Assembly (NCBI GenBank): GCA_903887775.1
Contig: CAISRB010000010.1
Span: forward strand, 1 to 64,000
DNA length: 64,000 nt
Direction: 5' to 3'
From: an uncultured Bacteroidales bacterium
GTDB lineage: Bacteria; Bacteroidota; Bacteroidia; Bacteroidales; FEN-979
Each line of letters begins with the position of its first letter. Position 1 is the stretch's first letter. Made by a program: the position numbers and the translations under genes. Under the pieces are notes generated by a model. That model was not told where the DNA came from. It saw nothing but the letters and a program-made list of their open reading frames with translations, and did no database searches. Below, in pieces: positions 1 through 10,572 of the stretch.

Positions 1-113
1 TTACTGCTTCTGAATACCGTCATGCGAGGCCTGTCAGGTGTCCCTTGTACGATTTTACGTATCCTGTGCTTGATCCTGAACCTGCGAAATACTTTTTTAT
101 TACTGGTAGCCAT
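1..113 (-). CDS. rplR: 50S ribosomal protein L18, N-terminal part (cut by window edge)
   Basis: Only the first 37 codons are present; the gene runs off the left end of the window. Translation from the ATG at 113 gives a start rich in Lys and Arg, with RIKHRIRKIVQGTPDRPR then MTVFRS, which matches the L18 N-terminus that binds 5S rRNA. It follows rplF by 30 nt in the usual spc order (L6 then L18). The fragment is short, so the call rests on this motif and on gene order together. Confidence 0.88.
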   Translation of the reverse strand, partial: MATSNKKVFRRFRIKHRIRKIVQGTPDRPRMTVFRSS

Positions 114-143
114 TCTGTTATGATTTTTATCTTTTGTTGAATA

Positions 144-701
144 TTATGCTCCTGCAGCGGATTTTCCGGCTTTCTTCTTGATTTCTTCTCCCTGGAATCG
201 GATACCTTTGCCTTTATATGGTTCCGGCTTGCGAAATGAGCGGATCTTGGCAGCAACCTGGCCAATTAACTGTTTGTCGTGTGATTTGAGTATGATAGTT
301 GGGTTTTTACCTTTTTCGGCAGTTGTCTGCACCGAAACTTCAACAGGCACTTCCAGTATCAGGTTATGTGAGAATCCCAGGGAAAGTTCCAGCGCCTGGC
401 CAGTTGCCTGGGCTTTGTATCCCACGCCGACCATTTCCTGGATAATGGTATATCCTTCGCTTACTCCTTTGATCATGTTGAACAGTAAAGACCTGTAAAG
501 ACCATGCTTTGAACGCTCATCCTTAGCATCAGTCCCCCTTTGAACAAACGCTTTACCGTCTTCAACCTTTATTGTTATTTTCGGGTCAATCAGCTGACTG
601 AGTTCACCGAGTTTACCTTTTACGGTAACCAGGTTGGCATCTGATACAGTTATCTGTATGCCGTCTGGTATTGCTATGGGAAGTTTTCCAATTCTTGACA
701 T
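144..701 (-). CDS. rplF: 50S ribosomal protein L6
   Basis: L6 binds 23S rRNA near the sarcin-ricin loop and the factor-binding site. The 185-residue product begins MSRIGKLPI, the family start, and has the two tandem alpha/beta repeats; the second ends in the conserved EPYKGKGI segment (about residues 160-167), followed by a basic tail. Length is normal. It lies between rpsH and rplR in the spc part of the operon, 16 nt after rpsH. Confidence 0.97.
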   Translation of the reverse strand: MSRIGKLPIAIPDGIQITVSDANLVTVKGKLGELSQLIDPKITIKVEDGKAFVQRGTDAKDERSKHGLYRSLLFNMIKGVSEGYTIIQEMVGVGYKAQATGQALELSLGFSHNLILEVPVEVSVQTTAEKGKNPTIILKSHDKQLIGQVAAKIRSFRKPEPYKGKGIRFQGEEIKKKAGKSAAGA

Positions 702-717
702 ATACTGAACCTCCTGA

Positions 718-1116
718 TTAACTAATGTAACATAAAACCTCGCCGCCGATTTTCTTCGTACGCGCTTCTTTATCGGTCATAACTCCCTGTGAAGTGGAAA
801 GGATTGCAATTCCAAGCCCGTTCAGTACACGCGGCAGATTGTCGCAATCGACATATTTCCTGAGACCAGGTTTCGAAACCCTGACCAGGGAGTTCAAAGC
901 AGAAAGCTTAGTGACCGGATGGTACTTCAAAGCTATCTTGATGCTACCCGGGCGAGGTTCATTTTCGACCTTGTAATTCAGGATATACCCCTTTTCGAAA
1001 AGGATATGGGTGATATCTTCCTTGATTTTTGATTTCGGGATTTCTACTACCCGATGGTTTGCCATCACGGCATTCCTTATTCTTGTCAAATAATCTGCAA
1101 TGGGATCAGTAACCAT
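718..1116 (-). CDS. rpsH: 30S ribosomal protein S8
   Basis: S8 is a primary 16S rRNA binder of the central domain and, in Escherichia coli, the translational repressor of the spc operon. The 132-residue product starts MVTDPIADYLTRIRNA, the classic S8 N-terminus, and ends with the conserved STSQGVMTDKEARTKKIGGE region before a CYIS tail. Length is typical. It sits between rpsN (36 nt upstream) and rplF. Whether S8 autoregulates here cannot be judged. Confidence 0.98.
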   Translation of the reverse strand: MVTDPIADYLTRIRNAVMANHRVVEIPKSKIKEDITHILFEKGYILNYKVENEPRPGSIKIALKYHPVTKLSALNSLVRVSKPGLRKYVDCDNLPRVLNGLGIAILSTSQGVMTDKEARTKKIGGEVLCYIS

Positions 1117-1152
1117 TTTATTCTATTTCTTTTTGTTAATATTCTATTCAAA

Positions 1153-1422
1153 TTACCAGCTGGCTTTCTTTACTCCGGGGATCAGGCCCTTGTTTGCCAT
1201 TTCGCGGAAGTTGATACGCGATATCCCGAAGAGTCTCATATAGCCCTTAGGCCTGCCGGTGAGTTTGCAACGGTTGTGCAGACGAACCGGAGAGGCGTTT
1301 TTGGGAAGCTTCTGGAGGGCGATATAATCGCCGGCATCTTTCAAAGCTTTACGCTTTGCAGCGTATTTTGAAACAAGACGTTCTCTTTTAACCTCCCTGG
1401 ATTTAATGGATTCTTTTGCCAT
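1153..1422 (-). CDS. rpsN: 30S ribosomal protein S14, zinc-independent form
   Basis: S14 helps assemble the 30S head. The reading frame is open from 1452, but the ATG at 1422 ([16 protein letters not shown]) is preferred: it gives the normal 89-residue protein and avoids running into rplE, which ends at 1427. The C-terminus holds the conserved [18 protein letters not shown] segment. It has one Cys and no paired CXXC motifs, so this is the zinc-free long form. No second zinc-type S14 copy is in the window. Confidence 0.96.
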   Translation of the reverse strand: MAKESIKSREVKRERLVSKYAAKRKALKDAGDYIALQKLPKNASPVRLHNRCKLTGRPKGYMRLFGISRINFREMANKGLIPGVKKASW

Positions 1423-1426
1423 ATTA

Positions 1427-1978
1427 TTATCTTGTTTTAAATGGTATTCCAAATTCTTTTAGCAGTGCCATAGCCTCACGGTCGGTGCGGGCAGTGGTCA
1501 CAAAAGTTATATCCAGACCGTTGATTCTGGTAACTTTATCGATGTCAATCTCAGGAAAAATGATCTGTTCGGTAATACCGACAGTATAATTACCCCGACC
1601 ATCAAAGCCTTTGTCATTCACGCCACGAAAGTCGCGTACACGAGGCAATGCAACGGAAATTAAACGGTCAAGAAATTCATACATCCGTTCCCCCCGCAAG
1701 GTCACCCTGGCTCCTATTGGATTTCCTTTTCTTAATTTGAAATTCGAAATATCCTTCCTGGATTTCGTAGGTACTGCCTTTTGCCCGGTAATGAGGGTCA
1801 TTTCGCTCAATCCGTTCTCAATGAATTTGCGGTCGGTGTTGGCGATACCCAAACCCTGGTTCAGGCAGATCTTGCTGATTCTGGGAACCTGCATATGGTT
1901 CTTGTAGCTGAACTGACTCATTAATGCAGGAACAACGTCCTTCTGATATTTTTCCTTTAATCTCGGTATGTAAGCCAT
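1427..1978 (-). CDS. rplE: 50S ribosomal protein L5
   Basis: L5 binds 5S rRNA and contributes to the bridge with the 30S head. The 183-residue product begins [19 protein letters not shown] and carries the family block [20 protein letters not shown] (about residues 65-84), then [20 protein letters not shown]. Length and order (L24, L5, S14) are standard. Its start codon overlaps the rplX stop by one base, so the two are probably translationally coupled. Confidence 0.98.
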   Translation of the reverse strand: MAYIPRLKEKYQKDVVPALMSQFSYKNHMQVPRISKICLNQGLGIANTDRKFIENGLSEMTLITGQKAVPTKSRKDISNFKLRKGNPIGARVTLRGERMYEFLDRLISVALPRVRDFRGVNDKGFDGRGNYTVGITEQIIFPEIDIDKVTRINGLDITFVTTARTDREAMALLKEFGIPFKTR

Positions 1979-2301
1979 TACTTTATTACCTCCCCTGATT
2001 TTTTAGAATAACGAACCAATTTCCCGGTTTTACTGTCAACTTTCTTTCCTTTACGGGTAGGTTTCCCTGTGTTATCAACAACTTTCAGGTTTGAAATATG
2101 AACCGGGGCTTCTTTCTTCACGATCCCGCCCTGCGGGCTCTTAGCGTTGGGTTTCGTATGTTTTGAAACCATGTTCACGCCTTCCACGATAGCCAATTCT
2201 TTTTCGATTTTGACATTCAGCACCTTTCCTTGCTGGCCTCTGGAATCGCCTGTAATAACCATCACTGTATCACCTTTGCGGATATGTAATTTCTTCTGCA
2301 T
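1978..2301 (-). CDS. rplX: 50S ribosomal protein L24
   Basis: L24 is an assembly initiator of the 50S subunit. The 107-residue product has a KOW motif near the N-terminus ([19 protein letters not shown], residues about 9-27), followed by the typical [14 protein letters not shown] block. The C-terminus is basic. It lies 12 nt after rplN and shares one base with rplE at its stop. Start [11 protein letters not shown] is the only sensible choice for the KOW fold. Confidence 0.97.
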   Translation of the reverse strand: MQKKLHIRKGDTVMVITGDSRGQQGKVLNVKIEKELAIVEGVNMVSKHTKPNAKSPQGGIVKKEAPVHISNLKVVDNTGKPTRKGKKVDSKTGKLVRYSKKSGEVIK

Positions 2302-2313
2302 GGTAGAATTCTG

Positions 2314-2682
2314 TTATAGCACTTCGGGTGCCAATGAAACTATTTTCATAAACTGTTTTTCGCGGAGTTCGCGTGCAACCGGTCCAAAGATACGGGTGCC
2401 GATAAGCTCTCCTGCATTATTCAGCAGTACAACTGCATTATCATCAAAGCTGATGTATGATCCATCAGCACGGCGGATTTCCTTCTTGGTGCGAACAACC
2501 ACAGCTTTGGACACCGTTCCTTTTTTGATATTGCCTGAAGGCAATGCGTTTTTCACGGTTACAACGATACGGTCGCCTACCGAGGCATAACGTTTACGGG
2601 TTCCGCCGAGTACCTTTATACAAAGTACCTCCTTTGCGCCACTGTTATCTGCTACTGTTAATCTTGACTCTTGCTGTATCAT
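2314..2682 (-). CDS. rplN: 50S ribosomal protein L14
   Basis: L14 lies at the subunit interface and forms an intersubunit bridge. The product is 122 residues, the exact usual length, starting [21 protein letters not shown] and ending [19 protein letters not shown], both diagnostic. It is two nucleotides downstream of rpsQ and 12 nt upstream of rplX, the standard S17-L14-L24 order. Confidence 0.99.
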   Translation of the reverse strand: MIQQESRLTVADNSGAKEVLCIKVLGGTRKRYASVGDRIVVTVKNALPSGNIKKGTVSKAVVVRTKKEIRRADGSYISFDDNAVVLLNNAGELIGTRIFGPVARELREKQFMKIVSLAPEVL

Positions 2683-2684
2683 GG

Positions 2685-2942
2685 CTATTTAACCTTTTCA
2701 ATGATTTCGACAAGTCTCCAACACTTATTCTTACTTATAGGCCGGGTTTCGGCAATAATGACTTTATCGCCTTCGCTGGTCTCTTTCTTTTCATCATGAG
2801 CCATAAAGCGTGAAGACTTCTTGACGTATTTTCCGTATTTCGGATGTTTTACTTTACGCTCGACCTCAACAACAATGGATTTCTCCATTTTATTACTGAC
2901 CACAATCCCGGTCTTTTCCTTTCTGAGTTTTCTGCTTTCCAT
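2685..2942 (-). CDS. rpsQ: 30S ribosomal protein S17
   Basis: S17 binds 16S rRNA helices in the 5' domain. The 85-residue product shows the OB-fold pattern [19 protein letters not shown], then [18 protein letters not shown] and the [16 protein letters not shown] block near the C-terminus. Length is typical. It begins three nucleotides after the rpmC stop, so it is tightly packed in the operon. Confidence 0.98.
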   Translation of the reverse strand: MESRKLRKEKTGIVVSNKMEKSIVVEVERKVKHPKYGKYVKKSSRFMAHDEKKETSEGDKVIIAETRPISKNKCWRLVEIIEKVK

Positions 2943-2945
2943 AAG

Positions 2946-3167
2946 TTATTGCTTTACAGGCTTTACGATTTTTTCACCACCAATGACACGGCGACGCAAT
3001 TCAGTTTCAAGGCGTGCAATGGTTTTGCGATATGCCTTGATCTTATTTGGGTTTTCCAGTGGGGAAACGGCATGGTTGAGTTTCAGCTTCGAAAGCTGTC
3101 TTTTTTCCTCGTCCAGTCTTTCGACAATTTCACCGGATGTTAATTCTCTGACTACTTTTTGTTCCAT
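2946..3167 (-). CDS. rpmC: 50S ribosomal protein L29
   Basis: L29 sits at the peptide exit tunnel next to L23, where nascent-chain factors dock. The 73-residue protein is two predicted helices: RELTSGEIVERLDEEKRQLS and a second with the conserved ENPNKIKAYRKTIARLETEL. Length is normal. It is 44 nt downstream of rplP, a slightly larger gap than most in this operon. Confidence 0.96.
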   Translation of the reverse strand: MEQKVVRELTSGEIVERLDEEKRQLSKLKLNHAVSPLENPNKIKAYRKTIARLETELRRRVIGGEKIVKPVKQ

Positions 3168-3211
3168 TTCTTTCAGTTTTAATCTGCGATAGCTTCAGGC
3201 TTTTTTACAAT

Positions 3212-3640
3212 TTACGCTTGATCTTCTGCATAATCGCGGCGCTTGACAGTTTTACAGGCTACCGGCATTTTCTGGGCGCCGAGGCGTAAAGCCTCTTTTG
3301 CCACGGCTTCAGGTACGCCGTCGATCTCAAACATAATGCGTCCCGGGGTGACCCTGGCTACGAAATATTCGGGAGCTCCCTTTCCTTTACCCATACGGAC
3401 TTCCGCTGGTTTCTTCGTCACCGGTTTATCGGGGAAGATACGGATCCATATCTGACCTTCACGTTTCATATGACGGGTTATGGCCTGACGGGCTGCCTCT
3501 ATCTGACGGCCGGTGATCCATGCTTCTTCCAGAGTTTTGATACCGAAAGAGCCGAATGCAAGCTGATGGCCGCGCTGGGCGTTGCCCTTCATCTTCCCCT
3601 TCTGCTGTTTTCTGTACTTAGTCTTCTTTGGCTGTAACAT
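3212..3640 (-). CDS. rplP: 50S ribosomal protein L16
   Basis: L16 organises the A-site tRNA region of the 50S subunit. The 142-residue product begins [19 protein letters not shown], the diagnostic L16 start, and contains [20 protein letters not shown] and the [15 protein letters not shown] loop that approaches the peptidyl transferase centre (about residues 82-96). Length is typical. It follows rpsC by 30 nt. Confidence 0.98.
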   Translation of the reverse strand: MLQPKKTKYRKQQKGKMKGNAQRGHQLAFGSFGIKTLEEAWITGRQIEAARQAITRHMKREGQIWIRIFPDKPVTKKPAEVRMGKGKGAPEYFVARVTPGRIMFEIDGVPEAVAKEALRLGAQKMPVACKTVKRRDYAEDQA

Positions 3641-3670
3641 TATTCAGGTATATTATTGTTATTCAACTTT

Positions 3671-4414
3671 TTATTTTCTGAAACGTGGTTTTCCACCTCC
3701 TCCGGGCCTCGGACTTCCGCCACCTTTGGGGCCGCCATGCTGTGAAGGCTTCAACTTAGTTGTGGCAACGCTGGGAACCAATTCAGGCCTGCCGTAAATT
3801 TCACCCTTGCAAATCCACACTTTGATACCGATACGGCCATAGGTTGTATGAGCTTCTGCTGTCGCATAGTCAATGTCGGCACGGAATGTATGCAAAGGAA
3901 TACGCCCTTCTTTATACTGCTCCCTGCGTGCCATTTCTGCTCCGCCCAGCCTGCCCGAGATCATGATCTTGATCCCTTCTGCCCCTATACGCATTGCCGA
4001 AGCAATCGAGGTCTTAATAGCCCTTCGGTATGAGATCCGGCCTTCGATCTGGCTTGCAACGGTATTGGCTACTATAACTGAATCCAGCTCAGGACGCTTG
4101 ATCTCAGAAATATTGATCTGGATCTCCTTCTTCGTAATCTTCTTCAGCTCTTCCTTCAGTTTGTCAACTTCCTGTCCGCCTTTACCGATAATGATACCTG
4201 GTCTTGCAGTATGAATAGTCACTGTCACAAGCTTCAGTGTGCGTTCAATGACAATCTTCGAAATGCCGGCCTTTGAAAGACGTGCATGCAGATACTTGCG
4301 GATCTTATCATCTTCGACAAGTTTACTTTCGAAGGATTTTCCGCCAAACCAGTTGGAATCCCAGCCGCGGATGATGCCTAAACGGTTAGCAATCGGATTG
4401 GTTTTTTGTCCCAT
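3671..4414 (-). CDS. rpsC: 30S ribosomal protein S3
   Basis: S3 forms part of the mRNA entry channel and its helicase activity. The 247-residue protein starts [20 protein letters not shown], has the KH motif [14 protein letters not shown] (about residues 74-87) and the C-domain block [24 protein letters not shown]. The tail after residue 220 is rich in Gly, Pro and Lys. It lies between rplV and rplP as expected. Confidence 0.98.
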   Translation of the reverse strand: MGQKTNPIANRLGIIRGWDSNWFGGKSFESKLVEDDKIRKYLHARLSKAGISKIVIERTLKLVTVTIHTARPGIIIGKGGQEVDKLKEELKKITKKEIQINISEIKRPELDSVIVANTVASQIEGRISYRRAIKTSIASAMRIGAEGIKIMISGRLGGAEMARREQYKEGRIPLHTFRADIDYATAEAHTTYGRIGIKVWICKGEIYGRPELVPSVATTKLKPSQHGGPKGGGSPRPGGGGKPRFRK

Positions 4415-4438
4415 TAAATAGTCCCTTTAAAATTATTT

Positions 4439-4879
4439 CTATTTACTTTCATTTGTTTCTTCTTCAACCACCTCTTCAACTTCCTGGTTCGCTGAACCCA
4501 GGATAATCGTGATATGGTTGGAACGCTTACGAATCCTGTGGGCACGTCCCTGAGGAGCTGTGTTGATGCGTTTCAGGGTTCGCCCGACATCAACTTTGAT
4601 CTCCTGGACGAACAGGTCGGCATCTTCTATGCGCAATCCTTCATTTTTCAATTGCCAGTTGGCAATTGCAGAAAGCAGAAGCTTACGCATTTTCTCTGCC
4701 GGCTGCTTGCTTGTATTTTTAAGGACATGCAGGGCCAATTCCACTTTCTTGCCGCGGATCAGGTCAGCAACCAATCTTGCTTTACGCGGGGAGGTAGGAT
4801 TATTCTGAAGACACGCAATAGCTGTCTTCTTCTTAGCTTCCTTTCTGTTCTCGGCTTTAGTACGACTTTTGACTCCCAT
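4439..4879 (-). CDS. rplV: 50S ribosomal protein L22
   Basis: L22 contacts all 23S rRNA domains and its loop lines the exit tunnel. The 146-residue protein has the core SPRKARLVADLIRGKKVELAL, then the beta hairpin region DVGRTLKRINTAPQGRAHRI with the RKRSNHITIIL C-terminal block. It has a basic extension of about 28 residues at the N-terminus and an acidic tail (VEEVVEEETNESK). The core is complete. Confidence 0.97.
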   Translation of the reverse strand: MGVKSRTKAENRKEAKKKTAIACLQNNPTSPRKARLVADLIRGKKVELALHVLKNTSKQPAEKMRKLLLSAIANWQLKNEGLRIEDADLFVQEIKVDVGRTLKRINTAPQGRAHRIRKRSNHITIILGSANQEVEEVVEEETNESK

Positions 4880-4895
4880 AATCTATATTTTTCCT

Positions 4896-5174
4896 TTATT
4901 TCTTTCCTTTATCTTTATTTCCGGCATGCCCCCTGAAAATACGGGTTGGGGCAAACTCACCAAGTTTATGGCCGACCATGTTCTCAGTAACATAAACAGG
5001 GATAAACTTATTCCCGTTATGAACGGCGATGGTAAGCCCGACAAAATCCGGAGAAATTACGGAACCCCTCGACCAGGTCTTGATGACGGTCTTTTTCTTG
5101 GTTTCCACAGCATCCTGGACTTTCTTTTCAAGCTTATAGTGGATAAAAGGGCCTTTTTTAAGCGATCTGCTCAT
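4896..5174 (-). CDS. rpsS: 30S ribosomal protein S19
   Basis: S19 lies in the 30S head near the tRNA sites. The 92-residue product begins [11 protein letters not shown] and carries [40 protein letters not shown] and the end [13 protein letters not shown]. All blocks and the length match the family. It is 18 nt downstream of rplB. Confidence 0.99.
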   Translation of the reverse strand: MSRSLKKGPFIHYKLEKKVQDAVETKKKTVIKTWSRGSVISPDFVGLTIAVHNGNKFIPVYVTENMVGHKLGEFAPTRIFRGHAGNKDKGKK

Positions 5175-5192
5175 AATCTTATTGATTAGCTG

Positions 5193-6017
5193 TTACTTTT
5201 TCCGTTTTTCAATGATATACTGGTTCGACTGTTTTTTCTTCGAACGGGTCTTGTAGCCCTTTGCAGGCATACCCTTGCGGGAACGCGGGTGTCCGCCTGA
5301 AGCGCGACCTTCACCACCTCCCATGGGATGATCAACCGGGTTCATGGCAACGCCGCGGTTTCTTGGCCTGCGCCCTAACCAGCGTTTGCGGCCGGCTTTA
5401 CCGTGTTTCTCAAGGCTGTGGTCTGTATTCGAAACCATACCGATGGTAGCCTTGCAGGTCTGAAGTATCATACGTGTCTCGCCTGAAGGCATCTTTAATA
5501 TGGCAAACTTGCCGTCGCGCGACATAAGCTGAGCATAAGCGCCAGCCGAACGGACCATCTTGGCACCCTGTCCGGGACGTAATTCCACGTTGTGAATCAC
5601 AGTACCAAAAGGTATCTCACTAAGGAATAAGGTGTTTCCTATTTCAGGAGGAATTCCTTTCCCTGAAAGGACCGTCTGGCCCACTTTTAAACCATGAGGG
5701 GCAACGATATACCGCTTCTCACCGTCTTTATAAGTGATGAGGGCAATCCTTGCAGTCCGGTTAGGGTCATACTCAATGCTCTTCACCAAACCGGGAATGT
5801 CGTCCTTATCCCGTTTGAAATCAATCATCCGGTAAACCTGTTTATGACCACCACCCATATAACGCATGGTCATTCTTCCCTGGTTGTTTCTTCCTCCGGT
5901 TTTACGTGTAGGAGCCAGCAGGCTCTTCTCGGGGGTCATCGAGGTGATGTCATCATACGAACTGATCACTTTAAACCTCTGACCGGGTGTTGTTGGTTTG
6001 TATTTCTTAAGCGCCAT
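5193..6017 (-). CDS. rplB: 50S ribosomal protein L2
   Basis: L2 is essential for subunit joining and supports peptidyl transfer. The 274-residue protein has the N-terminal block [19 protein letters not shown], the central [20 protein letters not shown], and the highly conserved [20 protein letters not shown] (about residues 226-245), including the His equivalent to E. coli His229. Length is normal. It starts three nucleotides after the rplW stop. Confidence 0.99.
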   Translation of the reverse strand: MALKKYKPTTPGQRFKVISSYDDITSMTPEKSLLAPTRKTGGRNNQGRMTMRYMGGGHKQVYRMIDFKRDKDDIPGLVKSIEYDPNRTARIALITYKDGEKRYIVAPHGLKVGQTVLSGKGIPPEIGNTLFLSEIPFGTVIHNVELRPGQGAKMVRSAGAYAQLMSRDGKFAILKMPSGETRMILQTCKATIGMVSNTDHSLEKHGKAGRKRWLGRRPRNRGVAMNPVDHPMGGGEGRASGGHPRSRKGMPAKGYKTRSKKKQSNQYIIEKRKK

Positions 6018-6020
6018 TTT

Positions 6021-6311
6021 TTAGATATTGCTGTAAAAATCAATAGTTTCGCCTTTTGCCAATGTTACGATGGCCTTCTTTCTTGAAGAACTCCTTCCGG
6101 AGATCACACCGCTCTTCGTGTACCGGCTTTTTTTCTTTCCAAAAACGACCATTGTGCTGATCGATTCAACTTCAACTCCGTACAGGTCCTTAATTGCCTT
6201 CCTGATCTGAAGTTTATTTGCCTTGCGGTCTACAAAGAAACCATACCTGTTCAGGGTTTCTCCCTGCCGGGTCATCTTCTCCGTAATGATAGGCTTAATA
6301 ATAATTCTCAT
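6021..6311 (-). CDS. rplW: 50S ribosomal protein L23
   Basis: L23 sits at the tunnel exit and is the docking site for trigger factor and SRP. The 96-residue product starts with IIIKPIITEKM, then YGFFVDRKANKLQIRKAIKDLYGVEVESI, the usual L23 core. Length is normal. It follows rplD by 20 nt. Confidence 0.97.
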   Translation of the reverse strand: MRIIIKPIITEKMTRQGETLNRYGFFVDRKANKLQIRKAIKDLYGVEVESISTMVVFGKKKSRYTKSGVISGRSSSRKKAIVTLAKGETIDFYSNI

Positions 6312-6331
6312 CGTTTTATCGAATAAATTGT

Positions 6332-6961
6332 TTAATTCTGATGAATCTTTACAATTTCAGGAACTGAGCTCTCAGTCATTAATACCTGTTTTGCATCAAG
6401 AATTTCATAGGTGTTCAGGTCAGCAGTGCGGACAATTTTTACCCGCTTCAGGTTTCTGGCAGCAAGTAAAAGATTGTCATCCGGTGCATTTACAACTACC
6501 AGTGTCTTTTTGCCGGTGAGCTGAAAATTCTTCAGCAGTTCGGAAAAATTCTTAGTCTTCGGTGAATCGAAAGTAAAATCTTCAAGCACGACCAGGTTGC
6601 TTTCCTTCACTTTGTAACTAAGTGCAGATATGCGTGCAAGCTTCTTCAGTTTCTTATTCAGTTTGAAATTATAATCCCTTGGCTGAGGGCCGAAAACCCT
6701 TGCTCCTCCGCGGAATAAAGGACTCTTTATGCTTCCTTTACGGGAACCACCGGTTCCTTTCTGGCGGTGCAGTTTCTTCGTACTGCCCGAAATCATAGAC
6801 TTTTCGAGTGTAGCATGAGTTCCCTGACGCTGATTCGCCATATGCTGCTTGACATCCAGATAAATGGCATGATCATTGGGCTCAATCCCGAAAACCGTAT
6901 CATCCAATGTGACTTTACGGCCGGTTTCTGTTCCTTGAATATTGAATATTTTTATTTCCAT
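6332..6961 (-). CDS. rplD: 50S ribosomal protein L4
   Basis: L4 has a globular domain on the subunit surface and an extended loop that lines the exit tunnel. The 209-residue protein shows the loop sequence [32 protein letters not shown] at about residues 68-99, followed by the globular fold ending PEIVKIHQN. In E. coli L4 represses the S10 operon; no S10-type leader structure was recognised here. Its start overlaps the rplC stop by 10 nt. Confidence 0.98.
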   Translation of the reverse strand: MEIKIFNIQGTETGRKVTLDDTVFGIEPNDHAIYLDVKQHMANQRQGTHATLEKSMISGSTKKLHRQKGTGGSRKGSIKSPLFRGGARVFGPQPRDYNFKLNKKLKKLARISALSYKVKESNLVVLEDFTFDSPKTKNFSELLKNFQLTGKKTLVVVNAPDDNLLLAARNLKRVKIVRTADLNTYEILDAKQVLMTESSVPEIVKIHQN

Positions 6962-7581
6962 CTCTCTATAATTACATATGCACCATTAGGTCCGGGAATT
7001 GCTCCTTTAACGAGAACAAGATTTTTTTCCAGAATTATCTTTAAAATCTGAAGGTTAAGAACCTTCACACGGTTTCCTCCCATACGGCCTGCCATTCTTA
7101 AACCAGGCCATACCCTTGAAGGCCATGAAGATGCGCCTACCGAACCAGGGGCCCGGAGTCGGTCATGCTGTCCGTGTGTCTTTTCGCCGACACCGTGAAA
7201 ATGATGCCTCTTGACAACACCCTGAAAACCTTTTCCTTTCGATGTACCTACAACGTCGATATATTCACCCTCCACAAAGATGTCAACCTTGAGAATATCC
7301 CCGAACACTTTCTGATGGTCAGGTTCAAAACGAGTAAATTCAGCAACAACTTTCTTGGGAGTGATTCCTGCTTTTTTAAAATGCCCGAGCTCGGCTTTTG
7401 TAGTATATTTTTCCTTCTTATCCTCAAAAGCAAGCTGGATGGCATCATAACCTTCTTTTTCCTTGGATCGGATCTGTGTAACAACACAGGGACCTGCCTC
7501 AATGACAGTACAGGGAATATTTTTCCCGTTTGCATCATAGATGCTGGTCATACCGACTTTCTTTCCAATTAATCCAGACAT
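6952..7581 (-). CDS. rplC: 50S ribosomal protein L3
   Basis: L3 is a primary assembly protein whose loop reaches the peptidyl transferase centre. The 209-residue protein starts [20 protein letters not shown] and holds the loop [20 protein letters not shown] followed by [20 protein letters not shown] and MAGRMG. The residues around the E. coli Gln150 methylation site are different here (SSWPSR), which is common outside Proteobacteria as far as I recall. Its stop overlaps the rplD start. Confidence 0.98.
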   Translation of the reverse strand: MSGLIGKKVGMTSIYDANGKNIPCTVIEAGPCVVTQIRSKEKEGYDAIQLAFEDKKEKYTTKAELGHFKKAGITPKKVVAEFTRFEPDHQKVFGDILKVDIFVEGEYIDVVGTSKGKGFQGVVKRHHFHGVGEKTHGQHDRLRAPGSVGASSWPSRVWPGLRMAGRMGGNRVKVLNLQILKIILEKNLVLVKGAIPGPNGAYVIIERWK

Positions 7582-7628
7582 TTCTTACGATTTTTTCGTT
7601 AGATTCAAATACAATTATACCTTGATGA

Positions 7629-7934
7629 TCACACCTTGATTTCAACTTCCACGCCTGAAGGAAGTTCCAGCTTCATCAGTGCATCGATTGTCTTCGATGT
7701 CGTGCTGTAAATATCCAGCATGCGTTTATAAGTGCAGAGCTGGAACTGTTCCCTGGATTTCTTGTTCACAAAAGTCGAGCGTAAAACAGTGAAGATCTTC
7801 TTGTCAGTGGGCAAAGGAATCGGGCCGCTAACCACAGCTCCGGTAGCCTTAACTGTTTTTACGATTTTCTCTGCTGATTTGTCAACCAGGTTGTAATCGT
7901 AAGACTTCAGTTTTATTCTAATTCTCTGGCTCAT
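7629..7934 (-). CDS. rpsJ: 30S ribosomal protein S10 (NusE)
   Basis: S10 is a head protein of the 30S subunit and, as NusE, part of transcription antitermination complexes. The 101-residue product begins [20 protein letters not shown] and has [20 protein letters not shown] and the [12 protein letters not shown] segment. Length is typical. It starts nine nucleotides after the fusA stop, so str and S10 operons are joined. Confidence 0.98.
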   Translation of the reverse strand: MSQRIRIKLKSYDYNLVDKSAEKIVKTVKATGAVVSGPIPLPTDKKIFTVLRSTFVNKKSREQFQLCTYKRMLDIYSTTSKTIDALMKLELPSGVEVEIKV

Positions 7935-7942
7935 ATAAATGA

Positions 7943-10045
7943 TTAATATACAGGCACGTAGCCTCTGATTTTAAATAACACTTCGTTCATAACATCCTGT
8001 GGGGTGGCCGCATACTGCAAAAACTCCAGCATGCAGGTTGCCCTTCCGCTGGTGATGCTTCTCAGGGTGGTTACATACCCGAACATTTCTGCCAGGGGCA
8101 CTCTACCATGAATAACTGCATTTCCGATACGGGAATCAACATGTTCGACATGTCCCCGGCGTTTATGCAGGTCGCTGGTAACTTCACCCATGCTTTCATT
8201 CGGGGTGATTATCTCAAAGCGCATGATGGGTTCCATCAGCACAGCTTTAGCTTTTTTCGTAGCTTCCCTGAAGGCAATGCCTGCAGCGATCTGGAATGAT
8301 AACGCATCGGAGTCCACACTGTGAAAAGCGCCGTCGAGTAATCTGACTTTAATGCTTTCCATCGGAAAACCGATGACAGGGCCGTTAGACATACCTGACT
8401 TAAGGCCTTTTTCAATAGCCGGGATAAACTCCCTGGGGATATTCCCGCCCTTCACGTCATTGATGAATTGAAGACCCTTGACACCCTTATCAGCGGGTGA
8501 AACCTCAATTGAAAGATCTGCAAAACGGCCTTTCCCACCACTCTGTTTTTTATATACCTCGTGGTGCATCACTGAATTGATAATAGCTTCCTTGTATGCA
8601 ACCTGAGGGTTTCCGCGGTTCACTTCAACATTGAATTCCCGCCTCATCCTGTCGGCAATGATATCCAGGTGAAGTTCTCCCATCCCGCTGATCACTGTCT
8701 GGCCTGTTTCTTCATCAATTTTTACCTTGAAGGTGGGATCTTCTTCGGCCATTTTATGCAACACATTGGCCAGTTTCTCAACGTCATCCTGAGTCTTAGG
8801 CTCAATGGCCATATTGATAACGGGTTCCGGAAAACTCATCGTCTCAAGCATAACAGGATGCTTGAGGTCGCAGAGCGTATCCCCCGTATGAATTTCTTTA
8901 AATCCGACTGCAACGCCGATTTCTCCTGCCTCAATGTGCTTCAGGGGTATCTGCTTGTTCGCATGCATCTGCATAATGCGCAGCAATCTTTCTTTTTTAT
9001 CGGTATTTACATTTAAGACTACTTCGCCTGCATTGAGGGAGCCGGAATAAACACGGAAAAAAGCGATCCTGCCAACAAAAGGGTCAGTGGCAATTTTGAA
9101 TGCCAGGGCTGAAAAAGGTTCTTCAGGGTCGGGATGACGCTCTTCCTCTTTCTCAGTGTAAGGATTGATGCCCTTAATGGCAGGCATATCGTATGGTGAA
9201 GGAAGGAACTTAACAATGCTGTCAATCAGGGTCTGAACACCTTTATTTTTAAATGAAGCTCCGCAGATGACGGGTGTGATACGGTTCTGAATGGTCGCTT
9301 TACGCACCTGGACGATGATATCTTCTTCAGTTATTGTATCAGGACTTTTAACAAATTTATGAAGCAGTTCCTCGCTTTCCTCAGCCGCTCCTTCAATAAG
9401 CATGCCGCGGTATTTGCGAACCAGTTCTTTCATATCCTCAGGTACCGGAATTTCAAAATATTCCTTGCCGAGTGATACATCATCCCATGAATAGGCTTTT
9501 CCCGAGATCAGGTCGACGATACCCACGAAGTTTTCTTCAGCTCCGATCGGAAGCTGGACAGGTACGGGTTTTGCACCGAGTTTCTCCCTGATCTGTTCAA
9601 TGACCCTGAAAAAATCGGCTCCTGTGCGGTCCATTTTGTTTACGTAACTGAGACGGGGAACATGATATTTGTCAGCCTGTTTCCAAACAGTTTCCGATTG
9701 AGGCTCAACTCCCCCGACTGCGCAGAATAAAGCAACGGCTCCGTCAAGTACCCTCAGTGATCTCTCCACTTCAACCGTGAAATCAACATGCCCGGGAGTA
9801 TCAATGATATTGATACGGTATTGCTGACTGTTAAAATCCCAATATACTGTTGTTGCGGCCGAGGTAATCGTAATTCCGCGTTCCTGCTCCTGGACCATCC
9901 AGTCCATCGTGGCAGTACCGTCATGAACCTCGCCCATTTTATAATTGATCCCCGTATAATACAATATACGCTCGGTAGTAGTCGTCTTACCGGCGTCGAT
10001 ATGAGCCATAATGCCAATGTTGCGTGTATTTTCCAGGCCGGGCAT
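7943..10045 (-). CDS. fusA: Elongation factor G
   Basis: EF-G is the GTPase that drives tRNA-mRNA translocation and, with RRF, ribosome recycling. The 700-residue protein has the G1 loop [14 protein letters not shown] near the N-terminus, switch [10 protein letters not shown], and [11 protein letters not shown] (G4 motif NKMD). Domains II-V follow, with the domain IV region about residues 480-610. Length is full. It is embedded between rpsG and rpsJ, the standard str order. Only one EF-G gene is in the window, so it is taken as the main translocase. Confidence 0.98.
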   Translation of the reverse strand: MPGLENTRNIGIMAHIDAGKTTTTERILYYTGINYKMGEVHDGTATMDWMVQEQERGITITSAATTVYWDFNSQQYRINIIDTPGHVDFTVEVERSLRVLDGAVALFCAVGGVEPQSETVWKQADKYHVPRLSYVNKMDRTGADFFRVIEQIREKLGAKPVPVQLPIGAEENFVGIVDLISGKAYSWDDVSLGKEYFEIPVPEDMKELVRKYRGMLIEGAAEESEELLHKFVKSPDTITEEDIIVQVRKATIQNRITPVICGASFKNKGVQTLIDSIVKFLPSPYDMPAIKGINPYTEKEEERHPDPEEPFSALAFKIATDPFVGRIAFFRVYSGSLNAGEVVLNVNTDKKERLLRIMQMHANKQIPLKHIEAGEIGVAVGFKEIHTGDTLCDLKHPVMLETMSFPEPVINMAIEPKTQDDVEKLANVLHKMAEEDPTFKVKIDEETGQTVISGMGELHLDIIADRMRREFNVEVNRGNPQVAYKEAIINSVMHHEVYKKQSGGKGRFADLSIEVSPADKGVKGLQFINDVKGGNIPREFIPAIEKGLKSGMSNGPVIGFPMESIKVRLLDGAFHSVDSDALSFQIAAGIAFREATKKAKAVLMEPIMRFEIITPNESMGEVTSDLHKRRGHVEHVDSRIGNAVIHGRVPLAEMFGYVTTLRSITSGRATCMLEFLQYAATPQDVMNEVLFKIRGYVPVY

Positions 10046-10081
10046 TATATTATATATTGTATAGGGTTAAGTTTAATTATA

Positions 10082-10549
10082 TTAAAATCTGAAATGTGAA
10101 AATGCTTTGTTGGCTTCTGCCATACGATGCGTATCTTCTTTTCTTTTGAAAGCAGCGCCTTCTTCTTTATAAGCAGCCATGATCTCCGATGCCAGTTTAT
10201 GCGCCATGCTTTTTTCGTGGCGTTTCCTTGCATATCCAACCAGTGATTTCATTCCGATTGAACTTTTACGTGAAGGCCTGATCTCGGAGGGGATCTGAAA
10301 AGTTGCGCCTCCGATACGGCGGCTGCGTACCTCAACAGATGGAGTTACGTTAGCCAGGGCTTTCTTGAAAACCTCTAAGCCGTCCTCCTTCGTCTTTTCG
10401 CTGACAATGTCAATTGCCTCGTAGAAGATGTCATAAGACTGGTTTTTCTTTCCGCTGAACATCATGTTATTCACAAACTTTGTAACCAGGGTATCGCTGA
10501 ACCTGGGGTCCGGAATAATAAGCCTTTTCTTTGGTCTTGATTTTCTCAT
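10082..10549 (-). CDS. rpsG: 30S ribosomal protein S7
   Basis: S7 nucleates assembly of the 30S head and lines the E site. The 155-residue product starts [19 protein letters not shown], includes [17 protein letters not shown] (about residues 74-90) and ends in the helical C-terminus [13 protein letters not shown]. Length is normal. It lies 23 nt after rpsL and 36 nt before fusA. Confidence 0.98.
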   Translation of the reverse strand: MRKSRPKKRLIIPDPRFSDTLVTKFVNNMMFSGKKNQSYDIFYEAIDIVSEKTKEDGLEVFKKALANVTPSVEVRSRRIGGATFQIPSEIRPSRKSSIGMKSLVGYARKRHEKSMAHKLASEIMAAYKEEGAAFKRKEDTHRMAEANKAFSHFRF

Positions 10550-10572
10550 ATGCGCTTAAATAACAGCTTTGA

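Noticed and set aside
178-498. Plus-strand open frames opposite the ribosomal genes (also 2821-3192, 4514-4936 and others)
   Set aside because: They are shadows of conserved ribosomal genes on the minus strand and show no family features.
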